From: Aquanectria penicillioides
Taxonomy: Eukaryota; Ascomycota; Sordariomycetes; Hypocreales; Nectriaceae
Length of the DNA stretch: 64,000 bases
Assembly: GCA_003415625.1 (NCBI GenBank)
Contig: PYIU01000008.1
Span: forward strand, 3,348,001-3,412,000
Direction of reading: 5' to 3'
Position 1 is the stretch's first letter. Every line of letters begins with the position of its first letter. The notes beneath the pieces were generated by a model. It was given only the letters and a program-made list of their open reading frames with translations. It had not been told where the DNA came from and did no database searches. This document shows, piece after piece, positions 22,483 through 34,173 of this stretch. The translations under genes were made by a program, and so were the position numbers.

Positions 22483-23179
22483 GATGAAGCGCTAGGCCTG
22501 GAGAAATCGAATTATGCCGGTTTTGAGACGTTGATAGTTGTTATTACGGCACTGACATAATCGGGTGGAGCTTAAAGAGACTTGCGTCCATTTATGATCT
22601 CAAAAATTACCAAACGGCTATTTAAGGTATGAAGCAGATAGTGGGGGTTACGTGTGTTACGAAAAGAACTACTTAAGCCGAAGCATACCGGTATCTTGGA
22701 GGTTAACACCGATTGGCGTCGCTGAGCACTTCCAGAATTGAATTGAGGTTCACGACCTTTGACCAAGGCGCTATTGGCGGCCCCACCATAGATAAGACGA
22801 TCAAGCTCGAACGTGCCGCTGCCAAGTTGTCGATGTCCATCCAATCAAAGTGACTGCAACTGCTGAATGTGCTTTCCGCAATGAAAGGACGCTTATCTGC
22901 TGCATCTTGGAGGTTCTTTGGGAGTCCATCTATACCGTAGTAAATGCAGTTGTGTAACAATCGGAGATGCTCGGTCTTGCACTTCCAAGTCACTTAGCAT
23001 GCAAATGTCTAGTCCGTACTCCTCTCGTCAAATTCAATATCCAACATTCATGCATCTGCCTGATATCTCGGTAATGCTTCTCCTGCTCTCCATTTATACT
23101 TGCTCCCAGGGTGACCCTCTGATAGCCGTTTGGAGCCGATGAAGACCTCTCTTGGTCCAAGGAAGGTTTTCTGTCCCAG

Positions 23180-23700
23180 GTACGGTATCTGACCAGCGCC
23201 GCACAAGGGATTGGATACGTGGGGAGTTGCTATACCGAAAATCTTAGTCGTGGGCATATCCAGACAGATCAACTCCAGTCCAGCCGCCGAATAATGCCAA
23301 AGCGCCCTCTTCATCGGCATATGTTAAATCTTCATCGCGTTTCGCTTTTGCTTCATCATCAGTCGCTGTAACGATAATATTGATCCCCACGATAATTCTG
23401 ACATAATTTGGATCCCGGTCCTCCTTGGCGGCGACGCGGTGTTAGGTCGGTCCAGAAGGACAGCATCTTGTCCTGATTAGTCTTGTTTTTCGACCACAAG
23501 CCGATGTCGCACCCATGATCAAGGACAGAGCTAATCTAACAGAAGACCATGTTGAGCTCTGGTGCCACCACGCGGGCTCGCATGGGTGATTTTCAACTCC
23601 TTCTGCCCCTTCGCTTTTCGAGGTCTTTGGGGTTGAAGAACAACCGATCATTGTGCATGCATCGTGCTAGGAGAATCCGAGATGAGCCATGAAATAATTG
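23180..23700 (-). pseudogene. Remnant of NtaA/SnaA/DszA-type flavin monooxygenase
   Basis: The minus strand reads DRDPNYVRIIVGINIIVTAT, DDEAKAKRDEDLTYADEEGA and LALFGGWTGVDLSGYAHD. Then comes a TAA stop, then DFRYSNSPRIQSLVRRWSDT and ENLPWTKR. This is the C-terminal region of luciferase-like FMNH2-dependent monooxygenases that act on nitrilotriacetate-, dibenzothiophene- or alkanesulfonate-like substrates. The N-terminal barrel half and the extreme C-terminus are not recognisable, and one in-frame stop interrupts the best block. Only a remnant remains. It follows the 2-hydroxyacid oxidase on the same strand. Confidence 0.6.
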
Positions 23701-24139
23701 GTACGAGACAGCGCTTCACGATCTATTTCGCATCAAAAAGTATTCTATAGTTAAGATGTCCTACCCGTAGAAATGCATAACCGTTTATCGGTAGTTGGGC
23801 GATTTAACTTACAGTCCGGGGTAAGGATTATTTCGGGAATGGGCAAAGGTCTAACTAATTGTATAAGTGGAAGATAACAAACAAATATTACAAGCCTGGT
23901 GTTTGGTGGTTGTCACTTACATAACGCAATGCAGAGCAACGAAGATGTGACAATAAATTGGGTCTTTGATGTGCCGAATTTCCGGGAACAACACCTTCAC
24001 CAGGAGACCAGCGATTGCCATTTTGCTTAATACTATGGCTATTGCATTACTATCATTGTCACACGCAGAGTTGAGCAATTTGAAGCAATATTGGGTTTCT
24101 TAGTGGTCGTAAAATTTTTATTCTCTGTCGTTGAAGCTA

Positions 24140-24400
24140 ATTCGAAATGTCTCGATCAAGATACTCTCCGAGAGTTACGAAAGAGATACCGTATCGGCCA
24201 GGCCTTCTTCATGGCGATTGTTCTCATCGCCTTTATAGCCTGGCCAATGCTGCTTTACTAAGACTACATCTTTACAAAGACATTTTTCAAGACATGGACT
24301 GCGGTTGCCATCATCTGGCAGTTTTTTGCATTCTTCGTAGTGGTTGTTTATCGTCTCTACAATGGACGGTATGAGATCACAAAAGGAATAGGGGTGTGTA
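24140..24400 (+). pseudogene. Urea transporter (DUR3-like) 3' remnant
   Basis: One plus-strand frame reads RYRIGQAFFMAIVLIAFIAW, PMLLY, a TAA stop, DYIFTKTFFKTWTAVAIIWQ and FFAFFVVVVYRLYNGRYEIT. This matches the last two membrane segments and tail of sodium:solute-symporter urea transporters (pattern WPLPLY-x-YIFSKKFFTGW). Only about 80 residues remain, with one stop inside. The rest of 23700-24140 holds nothing I can assign. Confidence 0.5.
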
Positions 24401-24676
24401 TCGGGAGATTTGAAATCGATTAACTTCCAAGTGATCTCGAGGAACTGTGGCCCACTGATCAGCTTAGGTTGATTTTATTACCCACTGGTCAACTTCCAGA
24501 AGATGACCGAATGCCACCTATGGCGCTACCTGAAGGGCGCTCAGTACCTAATTAATATGTAAGTCATACTTTTTTATCTAACCAAGACCGCCTGGGAAAA
24601 CCGTGCCCACTGCACGGATTGAATAAAAAAAACAACAGTCTCTACTTCATGGAGCTAAAACACCCCTCGTGGTAAG

Positions 24677-26177
24677 CTAGAACTTCGTCTGCAGCTTCGG
24701 CCCAGCGACAGCGATTCGAGCATAAAGATAACACAGCAGGGCCAGACTATAAGCAATTCCCGTGAAAACGATCAAGGCCGTCCATCCAGTATTCCCTCCA
24801 ATTCCGAGCAAAGCGCCTCCAATGGGCACACTAGTGAGTGTTCCGAAACTAGCAATCATGCTGGCTGTGGTGTAGTAACGGCCAAAATCTTGCACATCAC
24901 AGAATTGGCCGATGCAAACAGAAACCAAGCCGAGGTTGCTGCCGCTCGCAAACCCAAAGGTCACGCAAAACGCGATCAGGCACGCCACAGAATCGCCAGC
25001 AGGGAGCCAAAGAGCGAAGGCAGAAATGGCACAAAGCGCGTTGGTTAAAATTATTACGTTGAATCGACCAACCTTGTCTGCCAAGAGTCCGGGGAGGAAT
25101 CGGCCGAGGACAGATCCGGCGTTGAGGATAGAGAGGAGGGCAGATCCGTCGATCCGCCCGGTAATGCGGCTGTCCGCGTAGGATACGATGTAGGTTATCG
25201 GCAGAAAGAGTCCCCACTCCATGAAAAATATACCTAGAGACGACACGGCGAATGGCGGATGCTTGAGAATTTTTGCATCAAACCAAACTGACCGGCTCTT
25301 TTCTTTATTCTGAGCTTCGGGCAGGCAGTCGCCCCGGCCCCGGATGAGGAGATTCGCAATGGCGCAAAGGCCAAGGAGGATGAAGCCCAAGATCCGACAA
25401 CTCCAAGCAAAGCCGACGCCGTTCTCGCCAAGCAAGGGACGCAGAATAAGAGGGAAGACGATTCCACCCACGCCTCCAGCAGTGGTGGCGATACCTGCGG
25501 CGAGCCCACGTCGAACGTTGAAGTAGTGAGCGATTGCCCCGTATGCAGGGCCGTTCAGCATCGCTCCGCCCAAGCCGCCCAGGACAGAGAAAGTCAGCAT
25601 AATTTGATAGTACGCTAGGAAAACCGGTGTTAGCACTCTGGTTCTAAAATCAAAATTTTAACCGACAGGTAAACTCACTCTTGGAGATGCTGAGGAGCAT
25701 CAGACTGGACACCATCAAGACACTACCCCCAGCAATCAAGGCACGCGGGCCATGGCGATCAAAGATGGGGCCAATCTGGACCCCGGCGAAGAATACCAGG
25801 AACAGATAAAGACTGAAGATCCATCCAATTTGCGAGCTACTGTAGTCCTTGAGTTGGTTTTGCTTAAAGTATGCCTCAAAGACTCCGCTGGTGTTGATGA
25901 GGCCATACACAGCGCCCATAGCGCAGAATGATCCGAAAACGACGAGCCATGCTCGCAGGCCTCCCTCTGGGTATCCACATTCGGGAATGAGTGTTATTGT
26001 TGAACCATTGGACTCCAGATCAGGAATGGGGGTGGGAGAAGGAGACTCTGGCTTTTCCCTTCCGGTCACGCTTCCATCCCCGTTCCTAGTGGTAGACCTT
26101 GGTGTAGATACATGCTGAGCAACGTGAGGGTGTTTTTTCACGCAGGCCTCCTCTGCATCGTGGGTGATGGGTGGCAT
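24677..26177 (-). CDS. MFS monocarboxylate transporter-like (MCT/SLC16 type)
   Basis: Two exons (complement of 25679-26177 and 24677-25614) join in frame to 478 residues with a 64-nt intron. A ~75-residue soluble N-terminus rich in Pro/Ser/Thr precedes PEGGLRAWLVVFGSFCAMGA, the MCT first-helix signature. Then come QIGWIFSLYLFLVFFAGVQI, GPIFDRHGPR, NGPAYGAIAHYFNVRRGLAA, GIATTAGGVGGIVFPLI, LSILNAGSVLGRFLPGLLAD and GFASGSNLGLVSVCIGQ. It should import or export a carboxylate or related small acid at the plasma membrane. Beside EthD, dienelactone hydrolase and dehydratase-like genes it may carry the pathway substrate or product. Confidence 0.88.
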
Positions 26178-27228
26178 TGAAAGACCCTGTATGAGAGTTC
26201 CGAGAGCCTAAACGAGTTGACTGATGCGATGCTTAAAAAAAAGCTAAATCTAATCGCTGGGAAGAAACTGTTTTATACCCTTGAGTGTGAGTCTCAAACA
26301 GACGCGAGGCTTTCCCCAATAGCCTGGTTTAACGTGTGGGTCGTGTTTGTGATGTCTTGGTCGGCGAAACACTGGCGAGATGTTGACAGGCCTGGACGAG
26401 ATCGGTTGTATAAGACCAAAGCCATCTCCTAGCTTCGGATTTGAAACCAATAATAAATACGACAAACTGATGCCGAGATTTCTTATTTTTCTATAGTGCG
26501 TGGCCACTGGCGTACTGAGACAAGTCTGCGCCGCGTGCAGGGTAAGAGGGTGTTTTTGAAGTGTCTCGTTAGCCCTGATCGGCCATGCTGTTAGCAAGGC
26601 AAGATCGGACTGAGAAGGGCGCCCTATGAAACAGTCTTACTTTTGACATTGCCGTGGCCGAGTCTGGATCACGAGGGCGTTTCTGTGGGCTTGGGCCCGA
26701 GGGATTCTATTGACGGAATTCAGTTCTCGCATTGGCATTCCAGCTGCCATTGGGTCCATGATTTGTGAGTCGTGGAGAACGTGCCAACAGGTCCGGTGCC
26801 ACCAACACCATCCGTCGGCGTTTTGACTCGGTCCCAAAATAGTGTGCATAACCGATGGGGCTTTTCCGATAGGGTAGCATCTGCAGTACCACGCGGGGCT
26901 TATTGATGAAGTTGGGCCTGGAGTAGCAGTTTTGAAGGAACGATGCGATACACGTCCACGTTCGATTGCGCGTACACTGGGACTGATAAGGGGCTTCAAT
27001 TCGCAATCTCGCTTTCAATTGAGTCTAGGATCCATCGAGGGCGTTGATGGAAGAAGCAAGGGATGCCAAGGGCGAGGTAACGATCTTTTGTTCCGGATTG
27101 TTCAGTATCACTTTGCTTTTTCACGGATCACAAAATGGAGTCAAATTGCGCCTGATCAATTGTCTTAAGGATGCTTCAAATTCGATCCCGACTTGGTATC
27201 CGCTCTGGTCCCAAAAGTAAATGAAAAA
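26178..27228. other. No recognisable gene
   Basis: About 1 kb between the minus-strand MCT and EthD genes. Several open frames of 60-120 codons overlap on both strands, but none shows a domain or plausible exon structure. Confidence 0.4.
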
Positions 27229-27744
27229 TTAGATCCTCTTGCCATCCAGCCACTTTGGCTCTTCCCAACCGATAATCATCTGAGCCTCGGCTCGCTTGAG
27301 GAACGTCTCCTCGTCGGGGACGACAATGCGTAGGTACTCTTCATTGGTGAAGACCTGCATGCAGAAGACATCAGCCACTGGGTACATGTGAAAGAGATTC
27401 GAGACAGAGCTTACCTCGAGAAGGTCCTCAACACTGTTGGCCCACATCTCAGCCGCACCGTCAAAGGACGCGAAGGGCATGGCCGCCCCGTAGGCAGCCG
27501 CCAGGGCTTCGTTGGCGTGGAACTGAGAATACTTGACAATCTTCTCGCGGACAATTGGGACGGAGAGCCAAATATCGGGATGCTTCTCGGACCAGCTGAA
27601 GAAGGAAAATTGCCGGATTAGAGACGTCTGATAGACCTGATGGTGAAGCTGTCGTTGAAGATACGCTTACTACTTGTGGAATTCTTCGTGGCTTATGTCA
27701 TCCCGCTTATGGACGAGAATAGTGATTCGGACAAGCTTAGACAT
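27229..27744 (-). CDS. EthD-domain protein
   Basis: Three exons (complement of 27671-27744, 27415-27595 and 27229-27354) give 126 residues. It starts MSKLVRITILVHKRDDISHE, then EEFHKYWSEKHPDIWLSVPI, the classic EthD core with K-H-P, continues FHANEALAAAYG and FDGAAEMWANSVEDLLEVF, and ends IIGWEEPKWLDGKRI. Small ferredoxin-fold EthD proteins occur in ether-degradation operons and, in fungi, in aromatic polyketide clusters, where members decarboxylate or rearrange intermediates. The neighbouring dienelactone hydrolase, scytalone-dehydratase-like and SDR genes fit that setting. The exact reaction is unknown. Confidence 0.85.
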
Positions 27745-28503
27745 GGTTAAGTGGGTGTGTCGGGTTTGGTTTTTATTGGGTGTTTTGTTGTGGAGGAGCT
27801 GATTGAGTTCGTTGTGAAGTCAGGTCAGGTGTGGAGGAAGATGGGAGTGTTAGATGAGATGGATAGGACACGGTTGTTGGAGGTCAAAGGCGATTGTATT
27901 TATGGCCCAAAAACAAATGAATGAATTCTGAACGTCGCAATTGCATCCATGACGTCCCCACGGGAGGATTTGCTGACGCTGCTGGTTGATGCGACTGCGC
28001 CGTTCACCCAAACCCGTGGAATTGGGCCTTTGCTGAATCCCGTGGTGTTGGCGAGCGCTGCCAAAACACGCTGCAAGCGAATCCAGCGGTCATCGGCCCC
28101 GCAATCGCTCGGACCCAGCGCCTTACTGCAGTCAAGGCCCCGCTACAGCGCCCTCCGCCACCACCCAGCAGCCCGCTCGCGGCGCTGTTATTACCGGCGC
28201 CGGTTCCAAATCCGCGGGGTTCGCGAGCTTCCCAAAGCTCGGGTTTTTGATGGACACTCTCCAAGGATCAGCGAAATGGAGATGACGGGTGCTCCGTCGA
28301 ACAATGGCAAATCGGCAACGGATGCTATTCCACAAAAGGACTGAGCCATTTCTTTCGAGCCAGCCTCGCTCCCATGCTTTTTTCCTTTTTGTTGTTGTTG
28401 GAACTCCGACCCCTACCCGACGCGCTTTTGTTGTCTCACCGGGCTCGTATTACGAGTTGCTGTCTATGCGGTATTTATTACCAAGCACACCAACACCACC
28501 AAC
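27745..28503. other. No recognisable gene
   Basis: A GC-rich stretch around 28000-28330 has long frames on both strands but no recognisable motif. It probably includes the EthD promoter and the upstream region of the regulator at 28504. Confidence 0.35.
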
Positions 28504-30100
28504 ATGAACGGGCCACTCTGCCAATCATGCAACAGGTCTTTCACCTCAGGTATGAGCCTTCGCTGCTGCAGAAAGGGAGACCTGGGGTTGGTCGTTTTCG
28601 CTAATGCTGGGGACGAACTTGGGCCGGGCTGTAGAGATTCCGCTGCAACGCCATCTGCTCAGATGCCAGATGCGACCGCGGAGCCGGCGCAAGGCCTGCA
28701 TGGAATGCGTCCGCGCAAAGACTCGCTGTGACCAGATGCTTCCCACATGTGGCAGATGTTCTGTAAAGTTCCTCACTTGCGAGTACGCTCAACGAACGCA
28801 GCAGTCCGCTACAGACGAAACCTTGCAGGTACCAACTCCACGCAGTCGTCTCAAAGGCCGTTTAGTCTCCTAACCATTTACTGTCCGCGGTAGTCACTTA
28901 TACCTCCTGCATCCTCGTATCGAGATATTCAGCTAAGCCCCGCTCCTCCGGCCACGCCCCTGTCCGTCGCCGGCTCGGACGCCGGTTTTATGGGGAACCT
29001 GAATGCCGAGTCTCCGTTCCTTCAACAGCTGCAATTCACTGCGGCGTATTCCAGCCTAGAAGTGCTGTGCGGACCGGATTTTGATCGTGCAATAGGATGC
29101 AGAGCGACTGACACTGAGCGAGGTGCGCTGCAAGACGCCAGAGTCAGGCTCAGTCAATCGCCAAACACGACCGAGCTGGAACTGAGTGCAATTGATGACG
29201 TGTTCAAACACACCTTCGAGGGCATACTCGGCCAACCCATAGAGGAGATGCTTTGAACACACTCGCAGCCATGGCGCAGCTGTACGTGTCGAGGACGCCA
29301 GAGTCTGAACCCATTGTGCTAAACCTTGTCGGTGCCGAGGTGCAACAGTTATTCTCAAAGGTACTTCCAGATTACATGCGATTATATGGCATACTAACCT
29401 CGGCTTCTTCACTTGTAGAGAGCATCATACACGCGGCCTGATAGCCTCGCTGCTCTACAGGCCGTGACCGTATACTCTGCCATGCGCATCTACAGCACAG
29501 CCCACTACATCAATGACATCGTCGACACTATAGCCATGACGTTCACCCGGGTAATTACAAATTGCCGACATACTCAACTCTGCACACATATTAACTACTT
29601 CTCGAGTACATGCTACGGCAAAATATGCATTGCTTGAACCCCGAGACAAATGTGCAGCCTGCGGATTGGGGCAAGTGGATACTTGACGAGAGCACTCGCC
29701 GGTCTGCACAATCAATACCCAGTCCAATGATCGTGAACGAAGTCTAATCTGTACTGGCAGGTCTCATTTTGCCCTGCATGCGCTCAATGTCGTTTCAAAC
29801 GCCCGCAAGGGCTTCTCAACTACGCTGTGCGTGGCATTTCCCGAGGTGCCGCTTCCATAACCCATGCACGTCTGGGAAGCAGCAACGTCGGAATCATGGG
29901 CTTTCCACCACAGAGCCTGGGAGAAATATTGCGGCGAGCCCCTCCACGGGAAAGATATTCTTGATTGGGCTAATGGAAAAGAGACAGGCCGCGAAGACCG
30001 ACTACAAGCGTGGTTCACAACCATCGGTACACTTGGCCGAATCATTTTAGTATGCGCAACGGCCCAATTATCGGCTTCGATGGCAATTCGCCCGGCCTAA
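28504..30100 (+). pseudogene. C2HC + Zn2Cys6 pathway-specific regulator, inactivated
   Basis: Exon 1 (from ATG 28504) and exon 2 join across GTATGA...GTAG to give CQSCNRSFTS and EIPLQRHLLRC, a C2HC variant of a C2H2 finger. Right after it comes CMECVRAKTRCDQMLPTCGR and CSVKFLTC, a Zn2Cys6 cluster with 6-residue spacing. This tandem layout is known in fungal cluster regulators. The middle region fits the fungal-trans family (ALQAVTVYSAMRIY, DWGKWILDESTRR, MHVWEAATSESWAFHHRAWE). It is broken twice: one base is missing at the T3 run 29252-29254 (before LNTLAAMAQLYVSRTPESEP), and a TAA interrupts VPLP/PMHVWEA near 29860. The stop argues for real loss of function. Confidence 0.68.
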
Positions 30101-30609
30101 GGGTTTTGAACGGGATAATAATACATAGCACCTTGTATCATCGAGTATTGATGGCGGCATCGACTGTCTCTGCTCTGATAGGTGTACTAACTTTCCTTGA
30201 GCCCTTAGTAGCATCGGCCACAGCATATGAGGGCTCTTGTGGTGCAATATAGAGAAATGAAAAGTTTAAATAGAATACACGACGCCTTATAAGTGCGAAA
30301 TTTAACGTTTAGGCTGGCTCACCTTTGTTGAAATGTGGTGGATCTGCCGTTCGGACCTCAAGTGCACTGATTTCACATCAGCAAACTGGTATTTCTCTCA
30401 GATTGTCACTGTGAGGAACTTTCCTTTGGGTGATCCGCAATGACCGTATGTTGACTCTGACATCACACCTAAGCTAGTAGCAAGATATTGTCACATTTTT
30501 AATACTGTCATTGGATCTTGTTCAAGTCCTAGTAACTATCCGCTTGAAATGCAACGATATATACTATATCACCATAGATTTCTACTAGCATGTTAATATC
30601 ACAAAAGCC

Positions 30610-31528
30610 TTACAACAACCACGCATCAAACCAAGCAATGGCCTGATAAAAGGCTTGCTCCTTGGCAAATCGAGCAATTTTCTGGGTGTGGTCAGCGCGA
30701 AGGCCGAATCCGTGTTCCACCTGACTGTATAGGGACATCTGATACGGGAGACCCTTCTTGGCCAATATTTGCTCGCTGAGGTGACGCTTCTCGGCTGGGA
30801 AGATCTCGTCCTTCTCGGCCGCCGCCACAGAGAGTGGACCTTGGAAGCTCTCCAGCTCCGCCTCTTCTACGAAAGACGGGTGTGCGATGAAGCCAAACTG
30901 GATGTCTGGGGAGTGGCGGATAACGTACTACAAAACTTGTCAGTGCTCTTGCATTTACAACTTCAGTTGTGGAGACGAACCTTGGCACCAAAGCAGTAAG
31001 CTGCTGCGCAAATCTTGGTAGCACGTTTCTCTTCCTTCACATACTTCAACGCAGCCTTTACAATGGGATCGATCGCCGCGGTGGTATGCGGGTTGTCGCC
31101 CGTTGAGCCCTTGGCGAGCCACGAAAAGAAGTTGAAGTCGGCGGGGCGGTTGAGTGACAGCGCATCGCCATTGAAGATGTCAATGATGATGGTAGTGTAC
31201 CCGTAGGCCGCGTACTGGTCAGCCACCAGCTTACTGTTCTGCCAGATGCCAATGACATCTGTGAGAAGAATAAGGGCAGCGCTGGCGTGCGCCTTGGGTC
31301 CCTTTGCTTCTGCGAGGTAGGCATGGTAGTTGTCCACCATTATGCTCTGACCGGTAGGTTCTCCCCTGTTATTTATCTATTAGCAAGCCGTGAGTAATAC
31401 GAGCGGGAAGATGGGCAAATGCAAGGGATGACTAGTCGTGATCCAAGAAACATCTGACACGGTGAGAGGGCAACTTACTCATGTTTTATGCCGATGGTAC
31501 AGCACTGTGCCGGGGGGTTGGAGGCCAT
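30610..31528 (-). CDS. Dienelactone hydrolase family protein
   Basis: Three exons (complement of 31479-31528, 30981-31365 and 30610-30927) give 250 residues, the usual length. It begins MASNPPAQCCTIGIKHEGEP, then NYHAYLAEA, LILLTDVIGIWQNSKLVADQ, the nucleophile elbow AAYCFGAKYV with catalytic Cys in place of Ser, AAEKDEIFPAEKR carrying the acid Asp, and YSQVEHGFGLR with the His. The family opens dienelactones in aromatic ring-cleavage pathways; fungal relatives also occur in metabolite clusters. Expected in the cytosol. Confidence 0.9.
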
Positions 31529-32410
31529 GTTGGAGTCGGGTGTTATATTCGGCACGAGGAATTGGAATCTCTTCAAAGTTGAGGTACTGCGAGTTTGTCT
31601 ACTTAATGTTTCGGCAGATAGATGTACTAGAATTTAATTTCTTGATGAGGGAAGAGAGGATAGTTTTAGAAGATTTAAACACCCAAGATCTGGTCTACAC
31701 CAAAGCATGAATTCACCGTAGGCTCGGCCGATCCTTTGGCGGAGACGCGGAGTTGCTCGCCCTCAACTCTACACTTCGAGCCTCTTCAGGCTCTGGACCG
31801 CTGACATCATCTCTACGTTCCATCCATCCATCTTCGGCGTCCAAGAACTAACTCCAGAATCTACGACCCCGGCAGCACAAGCGCTGACAGCTTCAGTGCC
31901 GCTACCCGGAGTTCCGTCACTTCTGTGGGGCTCGGACCTCGCTCTTTTCACGCCGCTCGTCTCGGAGCTTCTGCCCCAATCGCCGCAAATTGGGCTGGAG
32001 GTGCATAAGCTTACCAACTGCAAAACAATGCTCAATCAAGATGGCAAACAGACGAATAGCCAACCTTGTATAGTCTGGCTTTCTTTGGGCCTCCACAGTC
32101 GTTTTCCTGTTCCTGCTCCATGGTTCCGATCTCAATGCAACGCCCGCCCAGTCCGTCCATACATGAAGCGTCGGCATTGCACCGCATCCAATTTGTCATT
32201 TCCGTTGCTTAACTATAAATATAAGTAATAATTGCGTCAGGGATGGGCTGAGCTTCCGAATATCCCGGGCGCAAAGCCGAGCGGCGTATACAACGAAATC
32301 GTCTGGTGTGTATAAAAGCAAGCCGCTTGACTTTAGAAAAGCAGTCAATACATGCCATCAAAACTCCAGCAATATTCAGCAATTACGCAAGTTCAACTTC
32401 TTTTCCAAAT
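31529..32410. other. No recognisable gene
   Basis: Divergent promoter region between the dienelactone hydrolase and the dehydrogenase. Open frames near 31770-32230 show no domain. Confidence 0.35.
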
Positions 32411-33470
32411 ATGGCTCCTCAACTCTTGTGGATTGGCCTCGGAAACATGGGTCGAGTACAAGCCCCATGATCAATATCCTTAAAGATCCAATACTGAGAC
32501 CAAACCTAGGGCATGTGCCGAAACCTCGTCACCAAAGGATCGCTTGAAAAGCCGCTGCTCGTATACAATCGCACCAGAAAGCGCTCCGACGACTTTGTTG
32601 AGGAGTTTGGCTCAACGGGAGCGCAGGCTCCGAGCTCTCTAGAAGATGGCGTTAAGGTCGCCGATATTACTTTCACGTGCCTGACGAACGATTCTGCTGT
32701 TTTCGAAACCTACGAGTCCATCCTCAAATCTGGTGACGTTAAGGGCAAGCTCTTTGTTGAGTGCTCAACTATTCACCCGACTCCACCGAAAAGCTCGCCA
32801 AGATGATTACAGATGCCGGTGCCGAGCTTGTTGCAAGCCCTGGTAAGTATTTACCCCGCCAGCTATGGAGCTGGCATGTTAGCATTCTCAATGAGGCATC
32901 TGATAAGTAATTTAACCAGTATTTGGTCCGCCTCAGATGGCCAACGCTGGTACGCTCGTTTTCGTGCCAGCTGGACCCAAGTCATCCATCGATAAGCTGC
33001 GACCCTACATTAAAGACGTCATGGGCCAAGCCGAAATTCCATTTGATGACAAACCATATAGCAGCGCTTCAAAGTTCAAGCTCATCGGCAACACCTTTGT
33101 TCTGAACGTGATGACTCAGATAGCAGAGGCATTTACTCTCGCCGAGAAGAGCGGCATTGATCCAGCATCAATCAAGCAGTTTGTCGATAAACTGTACGGT
33201 GGAATTTACACAGTTTATTCTGGCCGCATGCTCGAGGGTGTCTACTGGAAGACGGATGAGCCCTTCTTCTCCGCCTCGAACGGACTCAAGGATGTTAACC
33301 ACGCTCTAAGCCTCGCTTCTACCGCTGGCGTTGAGATGAAGAACACCAAAACTGGTCGTGACTATCTTGAACAAGTCGCAGAAATCGGAGGCGGAGATAA
33401 GGCGGATGTATCCGGGATCTATGGAGTGGTCCGCAAAGCCAATGGTCTCAAGTATGAGAATGACGCCTAA
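32411..33470 (+). CDS. 3-hydroxyisobutyrate dehydrogenase-like beta-hydroxyacid dehydrogenase, one-base frameshift
   Basis: NAD(P)-dependent oxidation of a beta-hydroxyacid. Exons are 32411-32455, 32510-32842 and 32920-33470. The Rossmann motif GLGNMGRGM is near the start, followed by VYNRTRKRSDDFVEEFG and FTCLTNDSAVFETY. The substrate loop reads SPVFGPPQMANAGTLVFVPA instead of the usual GG-rich APVSGG...G-x-L. The catalytic lysine region is SASKFKLIGNTFVLNV, and the C-terminal helical domain is complete. In exon 2 the frame must shift after CSTIHP to continue as STEKLAKMI. One base is missing in the C3 run 32776-32778; adding it gives exactly 310 codons. No stop codons lie elsewhere in that reading, so an assembly undercall is likely. 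Confidence 0.78.
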
Positions 33471-33560
33471 ATTACCCTGTAGCATTGCTTGGGGTACCAG
33501 CTACGAAACTTGCGTCATCAAAGGAACGGTGTAGACGTCTAAATCATCCGATACCTAGTT

Positions 33561-34173
33561 CTATAGCTCGCCATCTGCCCTCCTAATGCGCATAAAATCA
33601 CCAGTTTGATACAACAACGACGGTGTAATCCTTGCAATCTTCCAGTTGTTGTCGACCCGGACGAACCGGTGCTCCATGTAGCTCCTCCCGTCGCTTGTCT
33701 CTGTGATTCTCGCCGCCGATGCGTCCCGCACGTTCCCGTTCCCGGCCTGTAGCCGACCGTGACTTGCTAGCTGTTGCCATTCCACAATGATCTCATCGGC
33801 CGTCACACTCTTGAAGTACGGCTGCGCCAAGAGATGCTGTGTAACTAACGGCTTGAGGCCCAGGTGTTCGTCCGAGAGCCACAAGGTGGTAAAATCAGCT
33901 GAAGCGTATTCCTTGGTCCCCCACTCGGGATTAACCAGGGTGTAGTCGACTGTAAGCATGGGTGCCAAAACAGCCAGGAGATGTTCTGGGCTCTTAATTG
34001 GTGAAGGGGGAGGAACCGGAAGTCAGCATCACCAAGTTGATGATCCAAGAAATGAAATCATGTATCGAAGAACACACCTTTTTGTCATAGCCATCAGCCC
34101 ATACCCTTGCCGTCTGGACGATGGCAATGTAGTCTTGGAAAGTCAAGTTGGTTGGAAAGTATACCTCGAACAT
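33561..34173 (-). CDS. Scytalone dehydratase-like protein
   Basis: Two exons (complement of 34078-34173 and 33561-33992) give 175 residues, the length of scytalone dehydratases of the NTF2-like fold. The N-terminus reads NLTFQDYIAIVQTARVWADG and YDKK, keeping the Tyr-Asp of the active site. Further on are LAPMLTVDYT, VTQHLLAQPYFK with the first catalytic His, ASHGR with the second, and MEHRFVRVDNNWKIARITP near the end. The Asn that follows in melanin enzymes is replaced here by Met in my by-eye alignment, so it may not dehydrate scytalone. Homologues occur in anthraquinone and naphthoquinone clusters. It is divergent from the SDR at 34570. Confidence 0.78.
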
